A DNA stretch of 41,612 nt from Bacillota bacterium (GCA_029224785.1 JAQXVF010000021.1:1-41612); one strand, 5' to 3'. Numbered from the stretch's first letter, positions 1 to 6,332 are shown. The notes: generated by a model from the sequence alone, not told the origin. Program-made: numbers and translations.

Positions 1-1
1 T

Positions 2-154
2 GTTGATCCGAAAACGGTACAGTATCTCGCAGGGCATAAACACAGCAAAATTACCATGGATATTTACGCCAAGGTAAAATACAACCGCCCAACAGAGTTG
101 CTCTCAATTGTCAGCGATGCGCTCTCAGAATCCTACTCCTCAGTAGGGACATAA
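2..154 (+). CDS. Tyrosine recombinase, C-terminal fragment (cut by window edge)
   Basis: Only the last 50 codons lie in the window. They encode the final part of a phage/conjugative-element integrase catalytic domain: LAGHKHSKITMDIYAKVKY holds the conserved His of the LAGH box and the nucleophilic Tyr (DIYAKV). The end matches the complete integrase just downstream almost residue for residue, and then the two diverge in the last 15 residues. The DNA is clearly related but not identical, so these are diverged paralogues rather than a recent duplication. Whether the upstream part is intact cannot be seen. A hairpin follows the TAA stop. Confidence 0.85.
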   Translation, partial: VDPKTVQYLAGHKHSKITMDIYAKVKYNRPTELLSIVSDALSESYSSVGT

Positions 155-166
155 AAGAAAGACAAT

Positions 167-198
167 TTGGGAGGCCGACTCAATCATCGACCTCCCAA
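167..198 (+). terminator. Hairpin between the two integrase genes
   Basis: TTGGGAGGCCGA and TCGACCTCCCAA form a 12-bp stem (one G-U pair) with an 8-base loop, 12 bases after the stop of the first recombinase. The run of T after it is short (AATTTC), so termination may be partial. It lies just upstream of the ribosome-binding site of the second integrase. Confidence 0.55.
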
Positions 199-229
199 TT
201 TCATAATAATCAGAAGGAAGGTGGACTTT

Positions 230-1432
230 ATGGCTAAAGCCAAAAAAATCCCAGACTATGGAACCGTGATGAAAAAGGACGGGCTATACTATCGCACTCG
301 TGTTTCTGATATAGATGGGCGCAAGATTTCTCTCTATGCAAAGACCCCGGAAGAGCTGCAGGAAAAGGTGCAGCAAAAGAAACAGGAAATTGAAGAAGAA
401 ACTCTTAGATCGAAGAAGCCAACCGTCCGCAGTTACAGCGAGAAATGGCTTCGGATGCAGAACGGTCGAATCCGAAGCACAACATTGCACGATTATGAAA
501 TGAAAGTCCGAAACTATATAATCCGCCCTTTGGGGACGATGCTGCTCTCCGATGTAACAGCGGACGATGTGCTGGAAGCGTTGATTCCGGCACAGCAGAA
601 ATCTGAATCCATCTATCAATCTGTACAAATGCTGTACAAGTTGATATTTACATCTGCAAAGGACAACCATTTAATTAAAGAATCTCCTTGTGACAATATC
701 TCCGCAAAGGGCGGTAAATCTCCGAAAGAAAAACCTGCACTAACGAATGATCAGGTTCAACGACTGCTGGAAGCAACCAAGGGACTTCCTCCGCATCTTT
801 TTATTATGATAGGTCTTTACACAGGATTGCGGCGAGAAGAAATACTTGCCCTGCAATGGGACTGTGTTCACCTTTCTGCCAAAGCACCGTATTTGTCCGT
901 AAAAAGGGCATGGCACTCAGAACACAATCGCCCCGTAATCTCGACCGATCTAAAAACAGATGCGGCAAGAAGGGATGTTCCTATTCCTCCTCCGTTAGCC
1001 CGCTATCTTCGAGAGGTTAAACGCAACTCGAATTCCGAATTTGTTGTTTCCAATAGAGACGGTGGTCCCTTGGCATATTCCCAATTTCAAAGGGTTTGGA
1101 AATATATCCGGATTCGTAGCACCAAGGAACGGACCTACACAAGATATAAGGACGGAGAAAAAATCATTAAAACCGTTACCCCAGTCCTTGGCGAACAGGC
1201 AAGTCACAATAAAGATGTGGTGTACTCACTAGATTTTGATGTGACTCCGCACCAATTACGTCACACTTATATCACGAATTTGATTCACGCAGGGGTCGAT
1301 CCTAAAACCGTACAGTATTTGGCTGGGCATGAGAATAGCAAGATTACGATGGATATATACGCAAAGGTGAAATACAACAATCCTGGCAAGTTGCTGCCGG
1401 TGATTGATAACGCCTTTGCAATGGCAGAATAA
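230..1432 (+). CDS. int: Site-specific tyrosine recombinase (integrase)
   Basis: A 400-residue integrase of the phage/Tn916 type, expected to cut and rejoin DNA at the attachment site of an integrative element. The start at 230 follows AAGGAAGGTGG with good spacing; an in-frame ATG at 167 lies inside the upstream hairpin and is less likely. The first 55 residues resemble the arm-binding domain (YYRTRVSDIDGRKI). A SAM-like core-binding domain spans about 65-160, and the catalytic domain about 168-390. Catalytic residues seen are R201 (TGLRREE), H341 and R344 (HQLRH), H367 (LAGHE) and Y377 (DIYAKV), so the enzyme looks active. An unusual charged insertion (about 298-330, TYTRYKDGEK) precedes the HxxR box. 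The gene is more A+T-rich than the chromosome to its right. No excisionase or cargo genes are visible on this side. Confidence 0.95.
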   Translation: MAKAKKIPDYGTVMKKDGLYYRTRVSDIDGRKISLYAKTPEELQEKVQQKKQEIEEETLRSKKPTVRSYSEKWLRMQNGRIRSTTLHDYEMKVRNYIIRPLGTMLLSDVTADDVLEALIPAQQKSESIYQSVQMLYKLIFTSAKDNHLIKESPCDNISAKGGKSPKEKPALTNDQVQRLLEATKGLPPHLFIMIGLYTGLRREEILALQWDCVHLSAKAPYLSVKRAWHSEHNRPVISTDLKTDAARRDVPIPPPLARYLREVKRNSNSEFVVSNRDGGPLAYSQFQRVWKYIRIRSTKERTYTRYKDGEKIIKTVTPVLGEQASHNKDVVYSLDFDVTPHQLRHTYITNLIHAGVDPKTVQYLAGHENSKITMDIYAKVKYNNPGKLLPVIDNAFAMAE

Positions 1433-1437
1433 GCTTT

Positions 1438-1467
1438 GAGGGCTGGTTGTTCCAGCCCTCATTTTTT
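1438..1467 (+). terminator. Intrinsic terminator of int
   Basis: GAGGGCTGG and CCAGCCCTC make a perfect 9-bp stem with a TTGTT loop, followed by ATTTTTTG. It starts five bases after the integrase stop codon. Confidence 0.9.
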
Positions 1468-1559
1468 GATAATAGCACTTGATAAATGGTTATGAAAGAA
1501 CTACAATACACATGAGGTTGAGAAGCTATATGTGGTAGCTATGAGAACGGAGTTGCACT

Positions 1560-1748
1560 TGAGAAAACCTGTTTGACCCCATGGGACACAAGATGGGACA
1601 CAAACACAGCTCGGATGCCAAAAACCCTAGAGTATCAGGGCTTTACGGGGTTTTAGCCTTGAGAAGTACGGCCTCAAGGCAGCACGTCGCGCTCCCCAGT
1701 TCAGCAAGCGTTAATCGACTGCTCAGACTATATCAAAATGGCTCAAAA
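1560..1748. other. Candidate attachment-site region downstream of int
   Basis: Non-coding stretch between the integrase terminator and the first chromosomal gene. It contains a tandem repeat (1581-1604) and a hairpin, GCCTTGAG (1656-1663) with CTCAAGGC (1673-1680). An integrase gene next to a repeat-rich non-coding segment at the junction of A+T-rich and G+C-rich DNA is the usual layout of an element end. The other end is outside the window, so the core site cannot be fixed. A short reading frame here beginning inside the repeat looks spurious. Confidence 0.4.
1581..1604. repeat. Tandem 12-base repeat near element end
   Basis: ATGGGACACAAG is followed at once by ATGGGACACAAA: two copies differing only in the last base. 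Direct repeats in this position, about 150 bp after an integrase gene, could be arm-type binding sites for the integrase. That role is inference; the repeat itself is seen directly. Confidence 0.6.
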
Positions 1749-1780
1749 CCCCGGAAAACCAATGTTTTCCGGGGCTTTCT
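1749..1780 (+). terminator. Hairpin with terminator shape
   Basis: CCCCGGAAAAC and GTTTTCCGGGG form a perfect 11-bp stem with loop CAAT, followed by CTTTCTGT. It sits at the boundary of the element and the chromosome with no gene directly before it. It may be the terminator of a chromosomal transcript separated from its gene by integration. Confidence 0.6.
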
Positions 1781-1787
1781 GTATCTT

Positions 1788-2013
1788 TAGCTTTGATTCT
1801 GTATGGCTGGTTTTCGACGGATTTGACCCGTGTTGACCTCGTTTTTTGCGTTATTCGGTGTATAAATGGGCATTTTGAACCCCTTGTGTGTGCCAATCAG
1901 GGCGGTGATCGGGGCGTTTGAAGGCCGATTTTCCCCTCCCCTTGCTGCTGTCTGACAGCAATCATCTTCCCGAAATTGTGGATAAAAGCTGCTGATATCG
2001 TTTCTCCTGATTA
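1788..2013. other. Intergenic, no gene supported
   Basis: Between the hairpin at 1749-1780 and the end of the cation transporter. A 76-codon leftward frame runs through it and overlaps the transporter stop as ATGA, but its composition is not protein-like and it has no recognisable motif. A short inverted repeat, GCTGTCTGACAGC, is present near 1946 and could act as a weak terminator for the transporter. Confidence 0.4.
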
Positions 2014-2919
2014 TCATTTTTTATAGGGGTTTACATGAACCATAATGTGTTTTACTTTGGGGAAATCGGTCTCAATGGTATGGTGGACCGATTCCGCGAT
2101 CTCATGAGCCTCCTCCAGTGTCATCCCGCCGTCCGCGCTGATCTCCATATCCACATACACCTTGTTGGCAAACACTCTGGTCTGCAGCATATCCACCCCC
2201 ATGACCCGGGAGTCCCGAAGGGCGCTGGTGCGGATGGCCTCCTCCGTTTCCGCATCACAGGAACTGTCCACCATCTTGTTCACTGCATCCATGAAAATGT
2301 CATACGCTGTTTTGACGATGAACAGGAAGATCACGCAGCCTGCGGCGCCGTCCATCCAAAGGAATCCGAGCCGGGCACCCGCAATGCCGATCAGGGCACC
2401 GATGGAGGACAGCGCATCGGAACGGTGGTGCCAGGCATCCGCCATCAGAGCGCCGGAGTCGATCTTCTTTGCATAAAAGGCGGTGTAGCGGAACATGGCC
2501 TCCTTGCTGACAATGGAGACCACGGCAGCAATCAGCGCCAGAACTCCCGGTGCCGTGTTGATGTTGGGGTTCAGTATGGACATCAGGCTCTTCCAGCCGA
2601 TGAAAATGCCGGTGAGGAAAAGGGCAACCGACAGCAGGATGGCTGCTACACATTCCATCCTCTCATGGCCGTAGGGGTGCTCCTTGTCGGACTCCTTGCC
2701 GGCAAAATGCACGCCGATCATCACCACCACAGTGCTGAGAATATCGGATGCCGAATGGACCGCATCGCCCACCATGGCGTGGGAGCGGGCAAGGATTCCG
2801 GCCAGCAGCTTCAAAAGCGTCAGCGCCAGATTCCCGATAATGCTGATAATCGAGACTCGGAAAGCAGTTTTCTGGAATTGATCTTCCGTTTTCCCTGTCA
2901 TATTCTGATTCTGCTCCAT
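2014..2919 (-). CDS. Cation diffusion facilitator (CDF) metal efflux transporter
   Basis: A 301-residue inner-membrane proton/metal antiporter of the CDF family that exports divalent cations. The start at 2919 follows GGGAGG with a 7-base gap; a TTG in frame 15 bases upstream overlaps that site and is rejected. Six membrane segments are expected. The metal-binding pattern is HxxxD twice: H55-D59 in GDAVHSASD and H164-D168 in DAWHHRSD, with HPYGHER between them. The C-terminal cytoplasmic domain begins near 210 and ends with conserved HVDMEI/HVNP-like elements. The two HxxxD motifs suggest zinc or a similar ion, but substrate cannot be settled from sequence. The gene has its own promoter and a structured leader with an internal terminator (separate entries), so its expression is probably conditional. 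Confidence 0.93.
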   Translation of the reverse strand: MEQNQNMTGKTEDQFQKTAFRVSIISIIGNLALTLLKLLAGILARSHAMVGDAVHSASDILSTVVVMIGVHFAGKESDKEHPYGHERMECVAAILLSVALFLTGIFIGWKSLMSILNPNINTAPGVLALIAAVVSIVSKEAMFRYTAFYAKKIDSGALMADAWHHRSDALSSIGALIGIAGARLGFLWMDGAAGCVIFLFIVKTAYDIFMDAVNKMVDSSCDAETEEAIRTSALRDSRVMGVDMLQTRVFANKVYVDMEISADGGMTLEEAHEIAESVHHTIETDFPKVKHIMVHVNPYKK

Positions 2920-3034
2920 GAAAAAACCTCCCAAAATAAAAAAACATGGGACAAAAACTCTGTCCCATGGAATGCACCCACTGTCACATCTGTGACCCGA
3001 CCCGGATTGCTCAGGTCTGTTCCGTTATGATATT
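2920..3034 (-). promoter_or_regulatory. Structured 5' leader of the efflux gene, putative metal-responsive attenuator
   Basis: About 115 nt separate the predicted transcription start from the ATG. On the minus strand the leader carries TGAGCA (plus-strand 3008-3013), a hairpin GTCACA-GA-TGTGAC (2983-2996), and GGGACAG (2960-2966), which is also the first half of a perfect terminator immediately before the ribosome-binding site. NiCo (czcD) riboswitches, which control CDF transporters, end in GGGACAG overlapping a terminator and contain a GAGCA element. The match stops there: the distance is shorter and the conserved GCAGCC block is not seen. Safest reading is a transcription-attenuation leader of unknown ligand. 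Confidence 0.5.
2938..2969 (-). terminator. Terminator inside the efflux gene leader
   Basis: On the minus strand, CATGGGACA and TGTCCCATG form a perfect 9-bp stem with a 7-base loop, followed by seven T and then the GGGAGG ribosome-binding site. The upstream ferredoxin has its own terminator at 3071-3102, so this one lies within the transcript that starts at the efflux promoter. Confidence 0.85.
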
Positions 3035-3040
3035 GTTGCG

Positions 3041-3069
3041 ATTCTATCATAGAATGCGCTGTCTGTCAA
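3041..3069 (-). promoter_or_regulatory. Sigma-A promoter of the efflux gene with overlapping palindrome
   Basis: Minus-strand -35 TTGACA (3064-3069, perfect), 17-bp spacer, -10 TAGAAT (3041-3046). A perfect 7-1-7 inverted repeat, ATTCTAT-C-ATAGAAT (3041-3055), covers the -10 box. Fur/PerR/Zur operators have this 7-1-7 geometry, although the bases are not their consensus, so a repressor site is possible. Confidence 0.8.
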
Positions 3070-3070
3070 G

Positions 3071-3102
3071 AAAAAAATGACCCGTGAAAAACTCACGGGT
3101 CA
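3071..3102 (-). terminator. Terminator of the ferredoxin gene
   Basis: On the minus strand TGACCCGTGA and TCACGGGTCA form a 10-bp perfect stem with a 5-base loop followed by seven T. It lies just after the ferredoxin stop. Confidence 0.92.
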
Positions 3103-3108
3103 AATACC

Positions 3109-3495
3109 TTACTTTTCCACGATCTCCAGGATCTCCATGGGGCAAGCCTTGGCGCAGATGCCGCAGGCGATGCACTTGGAAGCCGGATTCTCGGTCTTCA
3201 GGACCATCACGTGCATGGGGCACGCAGCCACACACTCGCCGCAGCCAACGCACAGCTTCTTATTGATCATGTACACGCCGGTTTTTGCATTCTGGGTGAT
3301 GGCACCGTGCTGGCAGGTCTTCATGCACTTGCCGCACTGAATACAGGTCATGGGCTTTGCCTGACCGTTCTTGTCCACGATCTGGATGCAGGACAGGTCT
3401 TGATGGAACTCTTTATAAAATGCATTGGAGCAGGCACGAACACACTCAAGGCATGCCATGCACTGAGCGCCTTTTTTAACGGCAAGTTTCTTCAT
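3109..3495 (-). CDS. Ferredoxin-like protein with four [4Fe-4S] motifs
   Basis: A 128-residue soluble electron carrier. The start at 3495 follows AAAGGAG; the frame is open further upstream but has no other good start. Four CxxCxxCxxxC motifs are present: C12/15/18/22, C51/54/57/61, C82/85/88/92 and C108/111/114/118, the last two followed by Pro as in classical clostridial ferredoxins. Four clusters in this size recall the electron-transfer subunits of hydrogenases, CO dehydrogenase (CooF) and DMSO-reductase-type enzymes, but no partner enzyme is next to it and the gene has its own promoter and terminator. The partner and redox role are therefore unknown. Confidence 0.93.
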   Translation of the reverse strand: MKKLAVKKGAQCMACLECVRACSNAFYKEFHQDLSCIQIVDKNGQAKPMTCIQCGKCMKTCQHGAITQNAKTGVYMINKKLCVGCGECVAACPMHVMVLKTENPASKCIACGICAKACPMEILEIVEK

Positions 3496-3531
3496 GGTGC
3501 GGATTCTCCTTTTGTTTATGTAGATAGTGGT

Positions 3532-3560
3532 ATTATACAGGATTCTGGAAAAAATAGCAA
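3532..3560 (-). promoter_or_regulatory. Sigma-A promoter of the ferredoxin gene
   Basis: Minus-strand -35 TTGCTA (3555-3560), 17-bp spacer, -10 TATAAT (3532-3537), followed about 40 bases later by the ferredoxin ribosome-binding site. Confidence 0.8.
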
Positions 3561-3667
3561 TGGGCAAAAACGCATTTTCCGGCAAATCGATAAAAAAATA
3601 TGGGATTCGGATAAAACCAACCATTCCGGAAATACTATCCCCACAACACAAAGAAGGAGGATATCCC

Positions 3668-3979
3668 ATGAAACGAGTTTACGCAGGCATTGCTCTGTGC
3701 ATTTTGGCGGCTCTGCTGATGACCGGATGCGGCAACGTCGGAAACAACAACGAAACCACTGCTCCCGTTTCCAGCCGGGCAACCACGGCGCCCACCACGT
3801 CCGCCCCTGCCTCATCCACTCCGTCTACTTCCGCCCCTGCTCAGTCCGTCCCCGGCGGAGAATCGGAGAGCACCGGCTCTGCAGGAGGCTCTGAGCTGCC
3901 CGGCGGTACCACTGATCCCGGCCGCAGCCGTTCCAACTCCGGTATCGGCAATGCCGGTCAGGGCAACGGCATGTACTAA
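3668..3979 (+). CDS. Small Ser/Thr/Pro-rich lipoprotein
   Basis: A 103-residue exported protein. The start at 3668 follows AAGGAGGATATCCC; the reading frame extends upstream but that part is not protein-like. A basic N-terminus (MKR) and a hydrophobic stretch lead to a lipobox (LLMTGC) with the lipidated Cys near residue 20. The rest is low complexity: Ser, Thr, Pro, Ala, then Gly/Ser, ending in GQGNGMY. There is no folded domain, so it may be a spacer or surface-exposed tail. A similar N-terminal plan is seen in the lipoprotein at the right edge of the window. Function unknown. Confidence 0.85.
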   Translation: MKRVYAGIALCILAALLMTGCGNVGNNNETTAPVSSRATTAPTTSAPASSTPSTSAPAQSVPGGESESTGSAGGSELPGGTTDPGRSRSNSGIGNAGQGNGMY

Positions 3980-4000
3980 GCTCTCCGGAGCTTAGTACAT
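3971..4000. terminator. Perfect 13-bp hairpin spanning a stop codon
   Basis: ATGTACTAAGCTC pairs perfectly with GAGCTTAGTACAT around a TCCG loop. The left arm contains the last two codons and the stop of the lipoprotein (ATG TAC TAA); the right arm ends just before the stop of the convergent phosphatase gene. There is no T tract, so it is probably a bidirectional stop or 3'-end-stabilising structure. Confidence 0.7.
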
Positions 4001-4001
4001 A

Positions 4002-5048
4002 TCAGGCAAACATCACCCCAGACTGCTCCATGGCTGCTTTCAGGGTTCCTTTCGTATCGATGCTGCGCTCCGGGACGCTGCCGGAGAAGCCGAAATTGCT
4101 CAGGATATTCTCCGGGTAGGCATCCCCCACCGCACGGAGCTTCCGGCAGCCCCGGCTGCGGAAATGGCTGAAGGCGCAGCCCAAGAGCTGGTCGGAATAG
4201 TTTCTGCCCTCCAGTTCCCGCAGCACCCGCATTCCGAGAAGGAACCCGGTATCTCCCTCCGGCTCCCCCAGGGAAACGGCGGCAGAAGGTTTTCCGTTCC
4301 AGATGCCCACCAGGTGGATCTGCCCTTCCGGCAGGCCGGCAAGCTCCCGGGGCAACGGCTCCACTTCCCTTCCCGGCAGAAAATACATATCCGGCTTGGT
4401 TTTCTTCGTCCGCCACCAGCTTTGGTATGCAAAGGTGGAGATCTCCACCGGCACATGGCTGCTGTCGTTGACATACTCGTAGGAGTAGCTGCCGTTTTGA
4501 TACCGCAGATGGGACACACCGGTGTTGTCCGCAATGGGGATCTGCTGAAAACTATCCCCGAAGAACAGCCGGATCAGTACACCCCGCATGACGGCACCAT
4601 GGCAGAATACGGCAACGCTGCCGCCGTCATATTCCCGGCAGATCTCCTCCAGACGGGTCAGAAACCGGTCCGTATACTCGACATAGGTCTCGGCTCCCTC
4701 CAGGCGCCAGGCCACCGGATCGTGATGGAAAGCGTGCATGGTCTCCGGTTCAAAGGCCAGGAGCTGCCCGTAGGGTCTATCCTCCCAGGGGCCCATCTGA
4801 ATCTCCCGGAAGGCCTGCTCCCTGTGCAGGGGCAGCCCTTTCTCCCTGCACAGCGGGATAGCCGTCAGCAAAGCACGGGTCAGGTCGCTGGAAAACACCC
4901 CGTGGATCGGTGTGTCCGTCAGCCGGGCGGCAACCCGCTCTGCCTGCGCAATTCCCCGGGGCATCAGCAGGGAATCGTAGTGTCCGTGCATTCGGCGAAA
5001 ATCGTTTCCCTCCGCCTCGCCGTGGCGGATCAGATATACATCCGTCAT
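4002..5048 (-). CDS. Histidine phosphatase fused to a GNAT-like domain
   Basis: A 348-residue two-domain protein. Residues 1-205 are a histidine-phosphatase (phosphoglycerate-mutase superfamily) domain: R8-H9-G-E, the acidic residue near E82 (FREIQMGPWED) and the second catalytic His at H150 (VFCHG). All key residues look intact, so phosphatase activity is likely; substrate unknown. Residues 215-345 resemble a GCN5-type N-acetyltransferase: a strand region before GFLLGMRVLRELEGRNYSDQLL in place of the acetyl-CoA loop, and a terminal ENILSNFGF like the A-x-x-x-Y-x-x-x-GF end. The canonical R/Q-x-x-G-x-G/A loop is weak, so the second domain may bind rather than transfer. It starts five bases after the stop of the pseudo-decarboxylase with no strong ribosome-binding site, suggesting coupled translation. 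Confidence 0.85.
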   Translation of the reverse strand: MTDVYLIRHGEAEGNDFRRMHGHYDSLLMPRGIAQAERVAARLTDTPIHGVFSSDLTRALLTAIPLCREKGLPLHREQAFREIQMGPWEDRPYGQLLAFEPETMHAFHHDPVAWRLEGAETYVEYTDRFLTRLEEICREYDGGSVAVFCHGAVMRGVLIRLFFGDSFQQIPIADNTGVSHLRYQNGSYSYEYVNDSSHVPVEISTFAYQSWWRTKKTKPDMYFLPGREVEPLPRELAGLPEGQIHLVGIWNGKPSAAVSLGEPEGDTGFLLGMRVLRELEGRNYSDQLLGCAFSHFRSRGCRKLRAVGDAYPENILSNFGFSGSVPERSIDTKGTLKAAMEQSGVMFA

Positions 5049-5053
5049 AGCGC

Positions 5054-5926
5054 TTATAAAACAGTGGTGTAGCGGGTCAGATTCTTTTTCATCCGCTCCG
5101 CAGCCGCAGCAGCCAGTTCCACATAATCCCGTCCGTCACTTCCGGCGCAAACCCATGCCCCGATGACGGAGCTGCCGGCGCAGGCCGCTGCACCGTGGCC
5201 GACCCGGTCAAATCCGGCGCTGCAGTTGCTGGCATTTCCTCCCACATAGTCCAATCCGTCCATCAGGAAAAACACCTCCGGGAAGCTGCTGCGCAGATTC
5301 CGGATCCCCTGTCCTTTGGTAGCGGAGATCACGGCGCCCACCTCATTGTAATGACATCTGCCGATGGCGCTGCTGCCCAGCAGCTTCACCGACTCCACCA
5401 CCACATGATGAACCACACGGGTGCCCGTCAGAAGGTCCTGGATTTCCGAAGCCGACCGATTGGCCGATCGGGCAAGGAGGAACACCGTCTTTTTTTCGGC
5501 AAGGCCCAAACGCAGGAACGGCTTGACGCAGTCCGTCCCCAAGTAGGGCTGCACCAGGATTCCGTCACATCTCCAGGGAGAATCCTTTCCCAAAAACCGC
5601 TGGGCAGCCATCTCCGCCTCTGCGGGAGAGCCAACGCCGGGCGCATCCAGAAAAACGTAGAACCCCATACTCCCGGCGGAGGCAAGCACCTGCGCCATTC
5701 GGTCCAGGCCCCCGGCTCCCATCAGCGCAAAGGTGTTAAAGTGAAAACGCACGGCAGGAACGATCTCCTTCAGCCCGGCCAGCAGCTCCAGGCAGTACCG
5801 CTGATAGGCAGCGGCCTCATCCGGCTCTTCCGCCAGGATGTGGGGCGGGATATCCGGCATGCCGAAGTCGATCACCGAGGGATTTTTCAGTTTTCGGATC
5901 TTTTCCTGTAGAATATCAATGGACAT
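5054..5926 (-). CDS. Orotidine 5'-phosphate decarboxylase-like protein lacking catalytic residues
   Basis: A 290-residue protein with the TIM-barrel plan of PyrF (type II OMP decarboxylase), which normally makes UMP. The family resemblance is clear in NPSVI (15-19), QPYLGTDCVKPFL (126-138), and EVGAVISATKGQGIRNLR (195-212) through FFLMDGLDYVGG (219-230). Yet the active site is gone. The first Lys motif is VRFH (59-62). The DxKRGDI box, source of the catalytic Lys and two Asp, reads LDAPGVGS (93-100) with residues deleted. The GLDP substrate motif reads DFGMPD. The phosphate-binding loop near the C-terminus is changed to CAGSS. It is therefore unlikely to decarboxylate OMP and may bind a nucleotide or other ligand. 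It starts after GCGGAGG and is co-transcribed with the phosphatase fusion. Annotation as pyrF would be misleading. Confidence 0.8.
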   Translation of the reverse strand: MSIDILQEKIRKLKNPSVIDFGMPDIPPHILAEEPDEAAAYQRYCLELLAGLKEIVPAVRFHFNTFALMGAGGLDRMAQVLASAGSMGFYVFLDAPGVGSPAEAEMAAQRFLGKDSPWRCDGILVQPYLGTDCVKPFLRLGLAEKKTVFLLARSANRSASEIQDLLTGTRVVHHVVVESVKLLGSSAIGRCHYNEVGAVISATKGQGIRNLRSSFPEVFFLMDGLDYVGGNASNCSAGFDRVGHGAAACAGSSVIGAWVCAGSDGRDYVELAAAAAERMKKNLTRYTTVL

Positions 5927-5951
5927 GGCTGCACCTCCGCTTGTTTTTTTC

Positions 5952-5980
5952 AGTATATCACATTTTTTCCTCCGTGAAAA
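5952..5980 (-). promoter_or_regulatory. Probable promoter of the pseudo-decarboxylase unit
   Basis: Minus-strand -35 TTTTCA (5975-5980), 17-bp spacer, -10 TATACT (5952-5957), about 25 bp before the start codon. The -35 matches four of six consensus bases. Confidence 0.55.
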
Positions 5981-6108
5981 GACAAAAGTATTTCTTTCGG
6001 AAAAGACTTTCCGGAAAATACCCCGGAGATTTCTGCCAGAGGATCATCCATTTCCCTTGTGGTTCTTTTCCCCTCATTGGGCATACTATCTTTGAAGGAG
6101 GGATGAAC

Positions 6109-6285
6109 ATGGAGCTGAAAAACTGGGCTTTGACCCTTGGTCTTGGGGCTGCCGTAGGCGCTGCCACCGTCATGATGCTTCCCCGGGACAGCAAGGCCGT
6201 TCGGATGATGCGCAACGCGGCGGACAATCTGGAAGATGCCGTTGGCGACGCCGCCTACCGGATCCGCAAAGAGATGGACTTTTGA
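6109..6285 (+). CDS. Small membrane-anchored protein, YtxH-like
   Basis: A 58-residue protein. The ATG at 6109 is 6-7 bases after AAGGAGG; an ATG at 6103 is too close to it. One hydrophobic, Gly/Ala-rich segment (about 7-25, LTLGLGAAVGAATVMML) is followed by PRDSKAVRMMRNAADNLEDAV, an amphipathic helix of the kind found in YtxH-type small envelope proteins. The gene stands alone, bounded by a promoterless-looking upstream region and a bidirectional terminator. Function unknown. Confidence 0.75.
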   Translation: MELKNWALTLGLGAAVGAATVMMLPRDSKAVRMMRNAADNLEDAVGDAAYRIRKEMDF

Positions 6286-6289
6286 CAAA

Positions 6290-6328
6290 AACCGGAAGCA
6301 GGATTCTCTCCCGCTTCCGGTTCGCTTT
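6290..6328. terminator. Bidirectional terminator
   Basis: AACCGGAAGC (6290-6299) pairs with GCTTCCGGTT (6313-6322) between two convergent genes. T-rich bases follow on both strands (CGCTTTTG rightward, TTTGTC leftward), so it can serve the small protein and the clpE run. Confidence 0.85.
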
Positions 6329-6332
6329 TGGG

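Noticed and set aside
1581..1790. Short rightward frame beginning in the tandem repeat
   Set aside because: It starts inside the repeat and ends in a terminator hairpin; no ribosome-binding site or protein-like composition.
1787..2017. 76-codon leftward frame overlapping the efflux gene stop
   Set aside because: The ATGA overlap looks like coupling, but the composition and lack of motifs suggest chance.
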